A stretch of DNA of 64,000 bases from Erpobdella octoculata (GCA_963978895.1 OZ022238.1:32612796-32676795); one strand, 5' to 3'. Shown: positions 43,196 to 53,334, counted from the stretch's first letter. The notes: generated from the sequence alone by a model not told the origin. Made by a program: numbers and translations.

Positions 43196-45710
43196 ATGTT
43201 CAAGAACAATAGTGGCAGAAAACAAGAAAGTAGTGTATGGAAATATTTTGATTATGAGCTATCAGTTGACAAGTCAAAGTGCAAGATCGAAAACTGCGGT
43301 AGCTTTTTAAAAGGAAAAAATGCAACGAAATTGATGAATCACCTAAAAAGCTAGCACAACAAAATAGCAAATTCTCTGATATTAAAAGAAAAGGACAATG
43401 CCCATCCCGCTCAACTCATTCAACCTACACTGCAGGTAAATGTTTTAAATATTTTCTTAATTAAACTCCTCCGAAACGGCTGAACCGATTTTTATGAAAT
43501 TTTTTGTGTACATTTGGTAGGTCTGAGGATAGGGGGTAGGTTATTTAGTTTTTTTTCAGTGAGGAGTTCAATCACAAACACTATGACACGAGATTTATAT
43601 ATATAAATATATATATATAGCTAGTATATACATAGTAATACTTAATATTAATAATATTGGATATCAAAATCGGTTATCTAAATATTTCTGACTCCGATTA
43701 ATCAGAATTTTGCACTATTCCGTGAAATCAGATTTCCGATTCAAAATCTGTTAAGTCGAAGATTCAAATAAATAATCTGACAAATGTATAGAATGAATTT
43801 TTTATCAATACCTTTTTACAGTTCTTAGTGCCGGCCAGTTCGCAACCAAGCTTGCCAAGTTTTATCCAAGGAGAGAACAAAAAAAGCAAAAATGGGATAA
43901 AGATGCACCCCAGACCTAACTACGAGATGAACTTTGGACAAAAATATTTATAAGCACTGGTCTGCCAACTACATTTTTAAATAATCAGGATGTTCAGGAA
44001 TACCATACAGTTACTGATCCGAAATATTCATTGCCAAGTGTGTGTTTATATGTATTTTTTAATTTAAATTAATTTTTATAAATTAGATAAAAATTCTTGT
44101 GCAGGTTCATCTGGAATGATAAAACTCCTAAATGGAGCACACCGTGGCATGAGTTTGAGTATCCAGGAAGATCCTAATCTTGCCCGATATATTGTCATAA
44201 GCATGGACTGCTGGTCTAAAAAAAAGCCTGACAGCATCATATCTGGCTGTGTCAGCTTCATTTTACAGTCCATCCCAAAATCAACCAGTGCATGTTGTTT
44301 TGAATTTACATCAGATTGCTCATCCACATACAGGGGATATGTTGGCTGATAAACTTCTTACTACTCTAACAGCTTGGAACATCAGCAGGTCAAAAGTCTT
44401 GTTTGTTGTTACAGATAATGGATCAAACATGATCAAAGCTGTAAAAGTAGCTAACATAGAAAAGGAAAATTTCAATGAGCCAGATAGTGATTATTCAGAT
44501 GATAAAGCACTTGATTCAGTGACAGAAGACAGTGTTATGGAAGACTCATCCCTAGAAGAAATTGTTCAACTGCATAGACTACCGTGTGTTGCACACACTT
44601 TACAACTGGTTGTCAAGGAACTTGAAAAGAATAACACTTATCGAACCTTGTTATGTAAAGTAAAAGGATTGGTGAAATTTATCAAAATCTCATCAGTGGC
44701 ACAAGAAAAATTAATAAATTTGTGTGGAAAAGTGGTTGTAAAGAATTGTATAACAAGGTGGAACTCAATACTGTTTGTTGTTGATAGATTGTTGACGATT
44801 CGGGCTCCCTTAGAGCAAATCTTAAAAGAATTGAGACACGATTCTCTAACTAACACAGAATGGGAATCTGTTGCAGATTTACATAAACTCTTACAGCTTT
44901 TTGCAGAGATGACAGATAATCTGCAAACTGACACACTTTCTCTGTCATCACTCATTCCTGCTGTAGCTGAGTTAACTCTTCACCTCCAAGATACAACATT
45001 ACCAAAATTGCAGGCTCAGATGTTGCTTCAGTCTCTGCGAAAAAGGTTTGCTAAATTTTTAGACGCTTCATCGCCAGAATTTGATGCCTTACCTGCAGCT
45101 GCTTGCTTACTGGATCCAAGTGTTTCAGCATGCCTTATGCGTGATGATATGTTTAAGCTTGTTGATGCTGCAAAAACATATATCAAAGAAAAGGTAAAGT
45201 ATGGTTTATGATTAAAATGTAGATTAAAGTAAAAATTCTAGATTGCCTTGGGATTTGTCTTATAGTTTATTCATTTATTTAACAGGTGTTAAATTCTACT
45301 TTTATGCCAGCAAGTGTTGCATCTTCATCTTCTGATGAATTGTACCAACCTCCTTTAAAAAGATTTAAGAGGCTTGCCCAAGAAATTCAAGCTTCCAGTT
45401 CTCCGAGCAAGCAATCTAGGCACGGACGTTCTGTTGAGGAAGAACTTAATGCCTATCTTGGGGCTTCAAAAAGATTAGCTGCTAATGAAACTGGATTAAG
45501 TTTCTGGACAGCCTCAGAGACAGTGTATCCTCTAATAGCGCCTTCGCTAAAGACCTAATCTCTGCACCTGCTTCAGAAGCATATGTGGAGCGCATCTTCT
45601 CGGTTTGCAGTGATATGACTGCAGGAAAAAGAAACAGGCTCTCCAAAAATCTAGAAACTCGTGTTTTTTTGAAAATGAACTCGAAGTTTTACCATTTTGT
45701 AAATAAATAA
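43196..45710 (+). pseudogene. hAT transposase, four exons, inactivated
   Basis: Exon 1 (43196-43435) encodes a BED-type zinc finger (SVWKYFDYELSVDKSKCKIE...), with a TAG at 43352 in place of the residue before the zinc-binding His. Exon 2 starts at 43822 (AKFYPRREQKKQKWDKDAPQ) and has an in-frame TAA. Exon 3 (44105-45193) carries the catalytic fold: YIVISMDCWS (first Asp), a one-base frameshift near 44247, then VTDNGSNMIKAV, RLPCVAHTLQLVVKEL and ITRWNS. Exon 4 (45286-45710) has, after a frameshift near 45545, the dimerisation end PASEAYVERIFSVCSDMTAG. Consensus GT-AG junctions are visible. Such enzymes cut and paste the element by binding its ends. Two stops and two frameshifts show it is dead, but recently so. 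Confidence 0.88.
43464..43610. mobile_element. Helitron C-family 5' end with inverted segment
   Basis: The right part, read on the minus strand, gives TATATATAAATCTCGTGTCA then TAGTGTTTGTGATTGAACTCCTC. The following expected segment, AACTCCTCCGAAACGGCTGA, lies in the opposite orientation at 43465-43484. AACTCCTC/GAGGAGTT flank the flipped piece. It lies in intron 1 of the hAT transposase. Confidence 0.7.
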
Positions 45711-46681
45711 AAAAATAATTTTATTTGGCTGTGTATAAAATCTACAGTTAACTGTAACTTTAACTTAAAAATAAATAAGTGTAATAGTAACTGAAAAATG
45801 TTTGTGGAAAAATAACTTTAACTGAAACTGAAAAATGTTGTAACTTTAACTGTAACTGTAACTGAAAAGTTGTAACTGAAATATCACTGCCCATTAGTGC
45901 CTAGCGTCCCAAAAAGTGGTACATCTCTTTAAATAATTGTAATTTTTAAAATAGTGGTTATATTAATTAAAAAGTAAATTAAAAACGAATTTTTAAAACC
46001 CAATGCTTTTATATGTAATTAAAACTCAAATTTTGCAATCAATTTTTTGCAAACACATATACATAAATTCCTAGATAAAAAAAATATAATAAACACACAC
46101 ACGTACACATATACATAAATATATATAAATTAATTAAAATTAACTAAATTAATTGACTTATTGTAAAACTAATAATTGAATATTGCATTGTCTTCTATTT
46201 TGAGCATGTATGCAAAATTTAAAAAAAATCTATCATCAGGAAGTGACTCAAAAATTGATTGCAAGATTTGAAACAGACAGAGAAACAGAGACGACGAGTT
46301 AATAAAAGCACTAAACCAACATAATATCAAAAAATTAGAAAAATCTAAGATCTCAGGCACTAATGGGTTAAATAGTTTCGGGGGTGCGTAATAAAATTCA
46401 AATTTAGTTTACGTAACAACGTTTGAAGGCTTCAAGCATGGAATTCTAGATATATAACATCTGGAATCACAACCCATTAGCGTACCAATACGCGTTTGGG
46501 CCTAAGTGTTGAGTGGGCTATTCAACTTTTTAGAATGAATGTCAGTATTTTAATATTGAGATAAAATTAATCACAGCTGTTTTAGTGCAAATTTATTAAT
46601 AAACAAAACTTAAAAGTAGCTGAAACATGTTTAAACACACATACACAAAATATTAATTAGTATTCATTTAGCGAGTCATTT

Positions 46682-47749
46682 TTATTTAACACGTTCATCT
46701 AATTTTCTTCGCTTGCTGCAATTTTCATTTTTCTCATTCAATTCTTTCACATAATCTTTTGATATGCAGTTGAAAAACTTGGAACTTATAAATTCTTTAA
46801 AATTGTGATTAGCTGCACAAAAGTTTTCTTCTATCAAAAGAGAATCATCCACTAGCAATCTGTCAACTATTTTTATAAAAATGTTCTTCATGTTTTGTTG
46901 ATGATATAAATAACTTTAAATTACTTTCTGAACTTTTCAAGGCATCAAATACTTTCCAGTTTTGCAAACAAACTGAGAAAGTATATTCAGAAGGTTTTAA
47001 CAGACCTCCTCGATTGATATCATTGAGATATACATCAAGTCGCTGCAAATTCAACTTATCCAAGTTATAAAAATCCTCATCAACAAGAAGTTCTTTGCAA
47101 TATTGGCATTTCATTTGATGAATTATTGAATGAGCTACAGCTCCAGCAACATAGTATATTGTTGTTGCTTCACTTCCATTAGGAAGAGTCAAATTCTTCA
47201 ACAAGTTTGCAATTTTTGTTGCTTGATCATCCACATTGTTCGAACAATCTCTGACAACGTCAATAAAATTATCTATATTAGACAAAGATAGCTTGGAGTG
47301 TTTTATCAGTGACATCATTTTTATTTTTGTGTCGCTCTCCACTACTTGTTTTATAGAAATAAAAAAAATTCCTCTTGCCATTTGACGAATCCACCCAAAT
47401 CGTGATTTAATCGGATCAGACTGGAAATGACCGAGGAGAATAAACTTGAAGTCCATTGTACTCAATAGATAATTGCAATAGTCAGCAGTTGCTGAACATG
47501 TCTGACATAATGCTAAAAATGTTTCTCGACTCAAGATTTAGATTTAGTTTTAGATTTTTGCCAAACTTGAAGAAATTCATCAAATTCTTTCAAAAAGTAC
47601 TTTACAGGATCCATATGGTAGTTTCTTTTACGCTTTCCTTTGGAAGATGATTTTACATTTAAAACATTCCAAAATTTTGTTAGCAATTCAACAAACCATG
47701 CAGTACCTGTCTTATCAGATTTACCTTCATTTTCAATGTAGTACTTCAA
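46682..47749 (-). pseudogene. P-like transposase C-terminal region
   Basis: Three minus frames in order: 47531-47749 (GTAWFVELLTKFWNVLNVKS, YHMDPVKYFLKEFDEFLQVW), 46863-47534 (LGHFQSDPIKSRFGWIRQMA, IKQVVESDTKIKMM, ATTIYYVAGAVAHSIIHQMK), and 46682-46891 (ending NCSKRRKLDERVK). They form the C-terminal third of a THAP/P transposase, with one-base or short shifts between frames. The RNase-H-like catalytic core and GTP-binding insertion expected between THAP and this part are absent. The layout, THAP plus C-terminus, parallels Drosophila KP elements, whose product represses transposition. Confidence 0.8.
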
Positions 47750-47819
47750 GGCATTAACTGTTGATTCTGAGAAGATAGATACAGCGAGCTTTACTGAAAC
47801 TTTCTCAATGCTGAATGGA

Positions 47820-48107
47820 TTAATTAACTTTAAACGTTGTTTGCATCCTCTTTTTCAGCCTTGATTTATTCGAATCTTTAAATTCGGTAACGAAATCTGA
47901 CGGCAAGAAATGTAATGAGCACATTTTCGAATTTCTGTTAGGTTCAAAATTTAATCGAGGATTCGCTTTAATCCATTTTCTGCAAAGATCGGCATTGTTC
48001 AATGGGCACGAATGAAATAAAAATTCTCCTGTCTTTTCATTACTGTTGCTAGAAGACTTAGAAGAGTATCCACTTCGGCATCCGAACGCTGAACATTTAT
48101 TTATCAT
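47820..48107 (-). CDS. P-like transposase exon 1: THAP DNA-binding domain
   Basis: 95 codons beginning MINKCSAFGCRSGY. All THAP zinc ligands are present: Cys5, Cys10, Cys63, His66 (CSLHF). So are the conserved Trp45 (KWIKANP) and Phe/Pro after the last ligand (FLPSDF). The THAP domain of P-type transposases binds DNA next to the terminal repeats. The frame ends at a TAA at 47820; a splice to the next frame, about 70 bp downstream, is possible but I see no clear donor. It lies about 290 bp inside the element's right terminus. Confidence 0.85.
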   Translation of the reverse strand: MINKCSAFGCRSGYSSKSSSNSNEKTGEFLFHSCPLNNADLCRKWIKANPRLNFEPNRNSKMCSLHFLPSDFVTEFKDSNKSRLKKRMQTTFKVN

Positions 48108-48469
48108 TTTAATTATATTATTAGTTTAACGAACAACTAAAATGGAGAACAAAAACTAGTTTACGAACAAAGTTTAAGCCTTTAAGCAACACGCAAGACA
48201 CGGCACAACGAACTAATGAACGATAGAATAGAACAGCTCGCGTATACAGCTTGAACGTTGTAGCCATAGATATAAATTTATGATTGTAGTACTCTAGCTA
48301 GCTTGCTGCAGGCTGCAAGCCTATGCCCAAACGCATATACAATAAAATCGTTTTGTGTGAGGTTGTGTATCCAGATGTTATATCTAGAAATCCATGCTTC
48401 AAGCAAGATTTAGCCAGCGTTAGCAAATCTATTTTACGTTTTATGGGCTAAAAGAAATTAGGAAAGAAT

Positions 48470-48660
48470 GAAAAAAAGAAAATGAGCGGGAATGGGAGAG
48501 CAAGCATGAGCGAGAACGGGAGAGCAAGCGGAAACGGGAAAGCGACCGGGAAGGAAAGGCGACCGGGAGCGGAAAAACGACCGGAAGCGGGAAAGCGGCC
48601 GGGAATGGAAAAGCAAACGGGAGCAGGGAAGGAAACCTGAGCGAGGGAGACAAACATTAG
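48470..48660 (+). repeat. GGGAGCGGGAAAGCGACC minisatellite (Helitron C-type)
   Basis: Purine-rich array of GGGAAAGCGACCGGGAGC-like units, as in Helitrons at 11805-11930 and (minus) 35500-35790. TCTAAAATAGACC...TTTTTATATAGGGGACCCGG follows. No intact Helitron terminus is seen. Confidence 0.7.
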
Positions 48661-49072
48661 AAAAACCTCTAAAATAGACCGGCTGATCTACGAGTTTTTA
48701 TATAGGGGACCCGGAATTAAATCGCGACAAGCGTTTCTGAAATTTTTTTTTAGCTAAATAGGTTGGTTAGTTGATGGATATTAATGGCACCCTAATTTGA
48801 AAGGTTTTTGCTCATTATTTTTAGCGTATTTTGCGAGAGAGCGATAATGCACAGTTGCGTCAATAAAACTCCGAAAAAACGAATTTTTTTAAAAACGATT
48901 TACTGGTCAATAATTTGTTAAGTTGTTAGAAAAGTGTTCTACTTCAATTTTATGATTGTCAATGAATCTAACCGGTATAATAGCTTACATTTCAAACCCC
49001 ACACAATATACATAAGCTACTATATTATACAGGTCTTAAATGTTTATTACTGTTTATTTGTTCTTTATTTAT

Positions 49073-49104
<32 letters not shown>

Positions 49105-49330
49105 AAGTAATATTAATATTCATATAAATATTTCTTTTAAATAAACATCACCTTTGCCTTTTACTTAAAGTTTAAGTCTTAAACATGTTATTTTTGATTC
49201 TTATTTGTAAAGCATAAAATAATTCAAACACATGGCTTTGACAATGGCTTTGATTTTACACAATTTTGATGAAAACTCTAGTCTAGTTCGATTTGTCAAA
49301 TCTCATTTCTTGAAACTGCAGACAAGTAGA
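48661..49330. other. AT-rich sequence, (TA)n at 49073-49100, no gene recognised
   Basis: Non-coding sequence, apart from an exon-like block near 49322-49393 that may belong to the coding relic downstream. Confidence 0.35.
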
Positions 49331-50580
49331 CAAGGATATAGCGGATGTAAGCAAAGGAGTGGATCATTTAATTGAGTATAGCAGAAAACATAAGGTCAGT
49401 TTCTGAGGTCTGGAAGTGCTAGGTCGTATTAATTCATGCGATTGTCTGTGTGCTGAGGATGCTTTATCATGTGAGCTGTCACCATAACTTCTTCAGAATT
49501 GTCAGTAGAGGGCATGAAATTGGAAACATTTGAAAAACTGTATTCATGGCTTGAGGTGCTTGATTCTGAGCTGCTAACACTGCAGAATATACTTGATATA
49601 AAGCCCAGTATTTTTGCACCAAACAATTATTCAGTATATACCGAGAAGTGGATGAAAAAGAAATTAATCAAAAGATCACATAACTCTGCAAGATGTTCAG
49701 TCTTCTTCACTACCAGAGTTTTAATTGCATGTCATAGACGTGGGTATTTGCTTCATGCTGTTCACTGGGATGTTGGAACTTTGTATGGCGAAGTAGCACA
49801 ACAATATGTGAGATATGTAAGCAAACATTGCAGTAGTTTAGCAGTAATAGTTTTTGATGGTTATGAGAATGAACCAAGCATTAAGGATCAAGCAATGTGG
49901 CTCCAGATGTTGTTGAAGGCACAAAAAATGCATTGAAAGATCAAAATTCATTTTTGTCAAACATGAAGAATAAGTGTAGATTTGTGTCATTCCTGATTAC
50001 TTGCCTACAAGAAGCTGGTCACAATGTTTACCTAGCTTTGGATGTTGCTGACTCTTTAATAGTAGAGCAGGCTTTTAAACATGCACAAGCTGGAAAAGTA
50101 GCCAGTGTCATAGGAATCTATACTGATATTTTTGGTGATGCTTGTGTGTCATGGAAAGATAAGTTTTTTTTAAATATCCAACTTAAGTGGAATTCAACAC
50201 CTGATAGATATCTTAAGTCTTTGACATCTACCCATGAAGAGGTGATGCTCGCAGGGTGTAAGTTGCTGGTGCTTTTGTATGGAGGTACTTTGAAGGATCG
50301 ATTAAATCAGCTTTGCTACTCTACATATATGCACATCTCTGCAACGACTACTCATCACCCACATCCTGAAAGATTGCCTCCAACAGAATATGCAGCTCAA
50401 TATTATTCCTATAGAGACCACATACAAGTTCTGCAGTGGAAAATGTTGTCAAGAACAGCGGTTGATCCGCAAGAATGTAACAGAAACTCGTGAAAATCGC
50501 TGTGGTTCTTTTCTCAAATTGAGTGTGGGTAATGATGCTATAGTGAGTGTTGATGAAGTACAAGAGCCAAGTAGATGTTT
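49322..50580 (+). pseudogene. unclassified invertebrate coding relic (PIN-like nuclease candidate)
   Basis: Plus-strand frames give one protein. A possible exon at 49322-49393 (KDIADVSKGVDHLIEYSRKH|GTCAGT) is followed by 49499-49936 (FFTTRVLIACHRRGYLLHAV, SSLAVIVFDGYENEPSIKDQ). Then 49897-50493 continues (FLSNMKNKCRFVSFLITCLQ, LALDVADSLIVEQAFKHAQ, GCKLLVLLYGGTLKDRLNQL, LPPTEYAAQYYSYRDHIQVL). I recall the VFDGY...STKD / DDAD.LIV / LPPT..A...H..R...Q.W pattern from repetitive unannotated proteins in invertebrate genomes. The acid-containing motifs suggest a PIN/FEN-like nuclease fold, which is inference. DVADSLIV in place of DDADVLIV loses one acidic residue, and a frameshift separates the two main parts. 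Confidence 0.5.
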
Positions 50581-50902
50581 ATGATGATGATTTCTTAGAG
50601 TTTTCTTATACCCTGGGAAGTGGAAGAAGAGGTTGTTACAAGTGTATAAGTTGTTTTTCATACTTTTGTATATAGATTTTGTATGTATGTTTTCCTAAAT
50701 GAACAAATTAATTAAAACTCTCACATCGAGTAGCATTCTTATAACTGCTCATGAATATTATTTATAAAAAAAATTATACCAAAAATTTTTTTTTTCAATT
50801 TTTCCAATTGTTTTCCATTTTTTTTCAATTTTTTTATATATTGTTATAACATTTGTATGTATGTTTTCCAGAAAGAATAAACCCATTCAAACTCATGTAT
50901 CA

Positions 50903-51437
50903 AGTGAAACTATTATAACATTGCTACCCGAATAATAGGAAAATATGGCATTTTTCACGGCCCCGTAAAAAAATAACCGTTGAGTGCCATCGAGTGCCAT
51001 TCTCAGAATATGTTCTCCATATATATATGTCTCATAATCAACAATAAAACCATTGTACCAATTAAATTTTATCAATTGAAATTAAGTGAAACTGTTATAA
51101 CATTGCTACCCGAATAATAGGAAAATATGGCATTTTTTCACGGCCCCGTAAAAAAATAACCGTTGAGTGCCATCGAGTGCCATTCTCAGAATATGTTCTC
51201 CATATATATATGTCTCATAATCAACAATAAAACCATTGTACCAATTAAATTTTATCAATTGTATTAAGTGAAACTGTTATAACATTGCTACCCGAATAAT
51301 AGGAAAATATGGCATTTTTCATGGCCCCGTAAAAAAATAACCGTTGAGTGCCATCGAGTGCCATTCTCAGAATATGTTCTCCATATATATATGTCTCAAA
51401 ATCAACAATAAAACCATTGTATCAATTTAATTCCGGG
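50903..51437. repeat. 182-bp tandem repeat, three copies
   Basis: Units begin AAGTGAAACT(A/G)TTATAACATT near 50903, 51085 and 51267, with an exact 182-bp spacing of TTGCTACCCG (50921, 51103, 51285). The copies are nearly identical, each with GTTGAGTGCCATCGAGTGCC and a short TA run. The end of the third leads into CCGGTCTAAAACCGGGCGCC. Confidence 0.95.
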
Positions 51438-51476
51438 TTGACCTTTCTGTCAGCCGGTCTAAAACCGGGCGCCCCG

Positions 51477-51519
<43 letters not shown>

Positions 51520-51553
51520 AAAATGCAACAAATATATATATATATATATATAT
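51438..51553. repeat. hairpin and (TA)n tracts
   Basis: CCGGTCTAAAACCGG (51455-51469) is a short perfect hairpin followed by GCGCCCCGCTATATA, reminiscent of a Helitron 3' end without CTAG. TA tracts lie at 51479-51517 and 51530-51553. Confidence 0.5.
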
Positions 51554-51742
51554 TGTTACGATATCACCAAATCGTATACCGGGCTCAATAGAATGGTTTT
51601 GATGTTTTATTGGAAAATAATAAATGAAGCTTTGTTACGGCTAGTTATACCTTCTGGTTTATTAATAATGTCCATAATAGTTATTCGAAGTCCTTTAACG
51701 TCTATCAATGGGAAAACCTATTGTAAAAACAGCGATTTTACA
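51554..51742 (-). repeat. 3' LTR
   Basis: In element orientation starts TGTAAAATCGCTG and ends ATATCGTAACA. It contains AATAAA on the minus strand (51606-51611) as a polyadenylation signal. Identical to 53336-53524. Confidence 0.93.
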
Positions 51743-51789
51743 TTATTACCCCCTTCTTAATTCTGTTCGTCCCGAACAGCATATCGCTT

Positions 51790-53310
51790 TTAAGAAATGC
51801 GACTCGGCCACGAACACCAAAATACCTTAATCTTTACTCGTGGCTTTGACCGCAATTCGCAAACCACATGGTCAAGTCTCTTGACCGTTTGACACAGTTT
51901 CTTCCAGTCCTTCTTTGGCTCATCAACAGAGTCTTTCTTTGGCTCATCGTCGCCATTTTTGCACGGTTCATCACAGCCTTTTTTGCATGCCTCGTCCTGA
52001 ACATCTTTGCACGGTTTATCGGAATTGTCTGCTTTTTCTTCTTCCTTCACATCTTTTAGATTTTTCTCAAGAAACTCTTTAAAAGGTTTTTCGAAAACAC
52101 GTTCCATAAATCCAATAAATCCCTTCATCAAACTGTTATTTAATTTTACCATGACTCTTAGTCTATCTGATCTAGAATCCTCTGTGGATTCATCTGATTT
52201 AGAACCTTCGGTACCGTTCTCTGTTCTTGACTCATCTTTTTCAGAGTTTTTGCTGGCTGCATTGCTATTGTTGTTTTGGAGAAATTCATTGCCGTCATCT
52301 TTGTTTTCTTCCAAGCTACAATCGAACGTTTTCTTTTCACATTCCAACTCGGCTCTCTCATCGGTGTCAACTTTCGTATCGTCCAGCGGATCTTTCTTCA
52401 AATATTCGCCATCGTCTGGCAAATCAATGTCTTCTTTTTTTGTCAAATTAGCTTCGACGTATTTCTCGATTGGAGTTTCGTCCGTTTTTAAATCCTTAGT
52501 TGCTTCATCCGAGTTAGATTCGTCACTAAAATCTGACCCTGAATATTCGGTGCCGTCGTCTGTTATGGAGGCTTCCGTTTCAGAACCGTCGCTGTATGGG
52601 TGAAAGCCATAGTTGTTATTGCCATTATTATAATAATCATCGTCACTTTCATCCTCATCGTTTTGCATTTCGTTTTCAACATTCTTCTCATCTTCTTTAG
52701 TTTGGTTTTTGACGTCCAAACCGACTGTATCACTGTCACCATCTTTCCATGGTTCATCTTGAGCATCTTTGCAAGGTTCCTTATCATGACCATCTTTGAC
52801 AGGCTCATCATCATGACCCACCTGACTTGTGCAGTCTGTACGGCCCTCATCCGTCACATGCTCTGAGACACAGCTGGTGGACTCCAGTTCAAATTGGGTT
52901 TCGCCGCAGCAACCCACATCACCAGCAGCCCGCTGGTACAGAACCGTGTCCACCACTGCCTCAGCCAACCCTGCGACCAAACTCTTAACAGTTGTACCGG
53001 CTGCTGCTACTTTGTTTCCGTGGCCAAGAATCATTCCTTCTCCTGTCTTCTTCTGTGCTGACATGTTTTCTTTCGCTCGTTGTCTTTCTTCCTCCAGCAA
53101 TTTGTTTTTTAATTTCCTTCGCTTGACCACAGCTTCCTCGTCAATGTCGAATAGATATTCGTCGTCGTCAGGCCCATAGCCCTCATTCACTAACGCGGCT
53201 AAGAGGCGTTCCATAAGTTCGTCCTTTTTACCTGTATCGCTCAGGCCACGTTTCTCCAGCTCGTCTTTAATTTCACTCGCCCAAAGCTCATCCAATGATT
53301 TCAAAACCAT
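51790..53310 (-). CDS. SAP-domain acidic repeat protein of the LTR element
   Basis: 506 codons, the only gene of the element; its Met lies about 7 bp after the primer-binding site. Residues 1-45 form a SAP motif (SLDELWASEIKDELEKRGLS, DTGKKDELMERLLAAL), a DNA-binding helix pair also found at the start of Gag in some Gypsy elements. A basic segment follows (VVKRRKLKNKLLEEERQRAK). The long middle (about 130-380) is Asp/Glu/Ser/Asn-rich and probably disordered. Degenerate repeats around DEPCKDG occur at about 160-195 and 440-480 (CKDVQDEACKKGCDEPCKNG). No zinc knuckle, protease DTG or YXDD is present. It may act as a minimal Gag or as a captured regulatory protein. The intact frame and identical LTRs suggest recent activity. 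Confidence 0.85.
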   Translation of the reverse strand: MVLKSLDELWASEIKDELEKRGLSDTGKKDELMERLLAALVNEGYGPDDDEYLFDIDEEAVVKRRKLKNKLLEEERQRAKENMSAQKKTGEGMILGHGNKVAAAGTTVKSLVAGLAEAVVDTVLYQRAAGDVGCCGETQFELESTSCVSEHVTDEGRTDCTSQVGHDDEPVKDGHDKEPCKDAQDEPWKDGDSDTVGLDVKNQTKEDEKNVENEMQNDEDESDDDYYNNGNNNYGFHPYSDGSETEASITDDGTEYSGSDFSDESNSDEATKDLKTDETPIEKYVEANLTKKEDIDLPDDGEYLKKDPLDDTKVDTDERAELECEKKTFDCSLEENKDDGNEFLQNNNSNAASKNSEKDESRTENGTEGSKSDESTEDSRSDRLRVMVKLNNSLMKGFIGFMERVFEKPFKEFLEKNLKDVKEEEKADNSDKPCKDVQDEACKKGCDEPCKNGDDEPKKDSVDEPKKDWKKLCQTVKRLDHVVCELRSKPRVKIKVFWCSWPSRIS

Positions 53311-53316
53311 TCTTGT

Positions 53317-53334
53317 ATCCCAATTCTGACACCA
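53317..53334 (-). promoter_or_regulatory. tRNA primer-binding site
   Basis: Minus strand TGGTGTCAGAATTGGGAT, one base inside the 5' LTR; the plus strand shows the tRNA-like 3' end TGACACCA. It primes minus-strand DNA synthesis. Confidence 0.8.

Larger units (their letters stand above)
42843..45889 (+). mobile_element. hAT element with transposase gene, 3047 bp, perfect TSD
   Basis: Flanked by CCCATTAG at 42835-42842 and 45890-45897. Termini CAGTGATATTCAAG and ...CTGAAATATCACTG. Subterminal repeats of GTAATAGTAACTGAAAAAT type occur at both ends. It encodes an intron-containing transposase (43196-45710), now mutated. A Helitron 5' fragment is nested in its first intron. It is inserted exactly at the tip of the piggyBac-like MITE. 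Confidence 0.95.
42835..46367. mobile_element. piggyBac-like MITE, split by a hAT insertion
   Basis: TTAA (42831-42834) precedes CCCATTAG, and on the far side of the hAT TGCCTAGCGTCC continues. The other end is AGGCACTAATGGG (46355-46367) followed by TTAA (46368-46371). The arms are perfect over 13 bp, CCCATTAGTGCCT, once the hAT and one target copy are removed. TTAA target sites and CCC-starting ends are typical of piggyBac. About 480 bp remains and encodes nothing. Confidence 0.85.
46437..48396 (-). mobile_element. P-like DNA transposon, 1960 bp, 7-bp TSD
   Basis: Terminal inverted repeats CATGGAATTCTAGATATATA / CATGGATTTCTAGATATAAC, continuing as ACATCTGG and CACAA. CATG is also the start of Drosophila P ends. 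Flanks CTTCAAG at 46430-46436 and 48397-48403 are identical. The minus strand encodes a THAP transposase missing its middle. Confidence 0.85.

Noticed and set aside
44249..45211. Domesticated host gene from a hAT transposase
   Set aside because: The element still has both terminal repeats and a perfect target duplication, and the frame is broken by stops and shifts. It is an ordinary recent pseudogene.
47820..48107. Host THAP transcription factor
   Set aside because: It lies within P-type terminal repeats with a target duplication and is followed by P transposase C-terminal sequence.
50903..51437. CRISPR-like array
   Set aside because: Three long 182-bp near-identical units with no short repeat/unique spacer alternation, in a eukaryotic context.
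52007..52603. Plus-strand frames opposite the SAP-domain protein (also 52829-53179)
   Set aside because: They are mirror frames of the acidic minus-strand gene (Ser/Phe-rich complement). Primer site, polypurine tract and LTR order fix the minus strand as coding.
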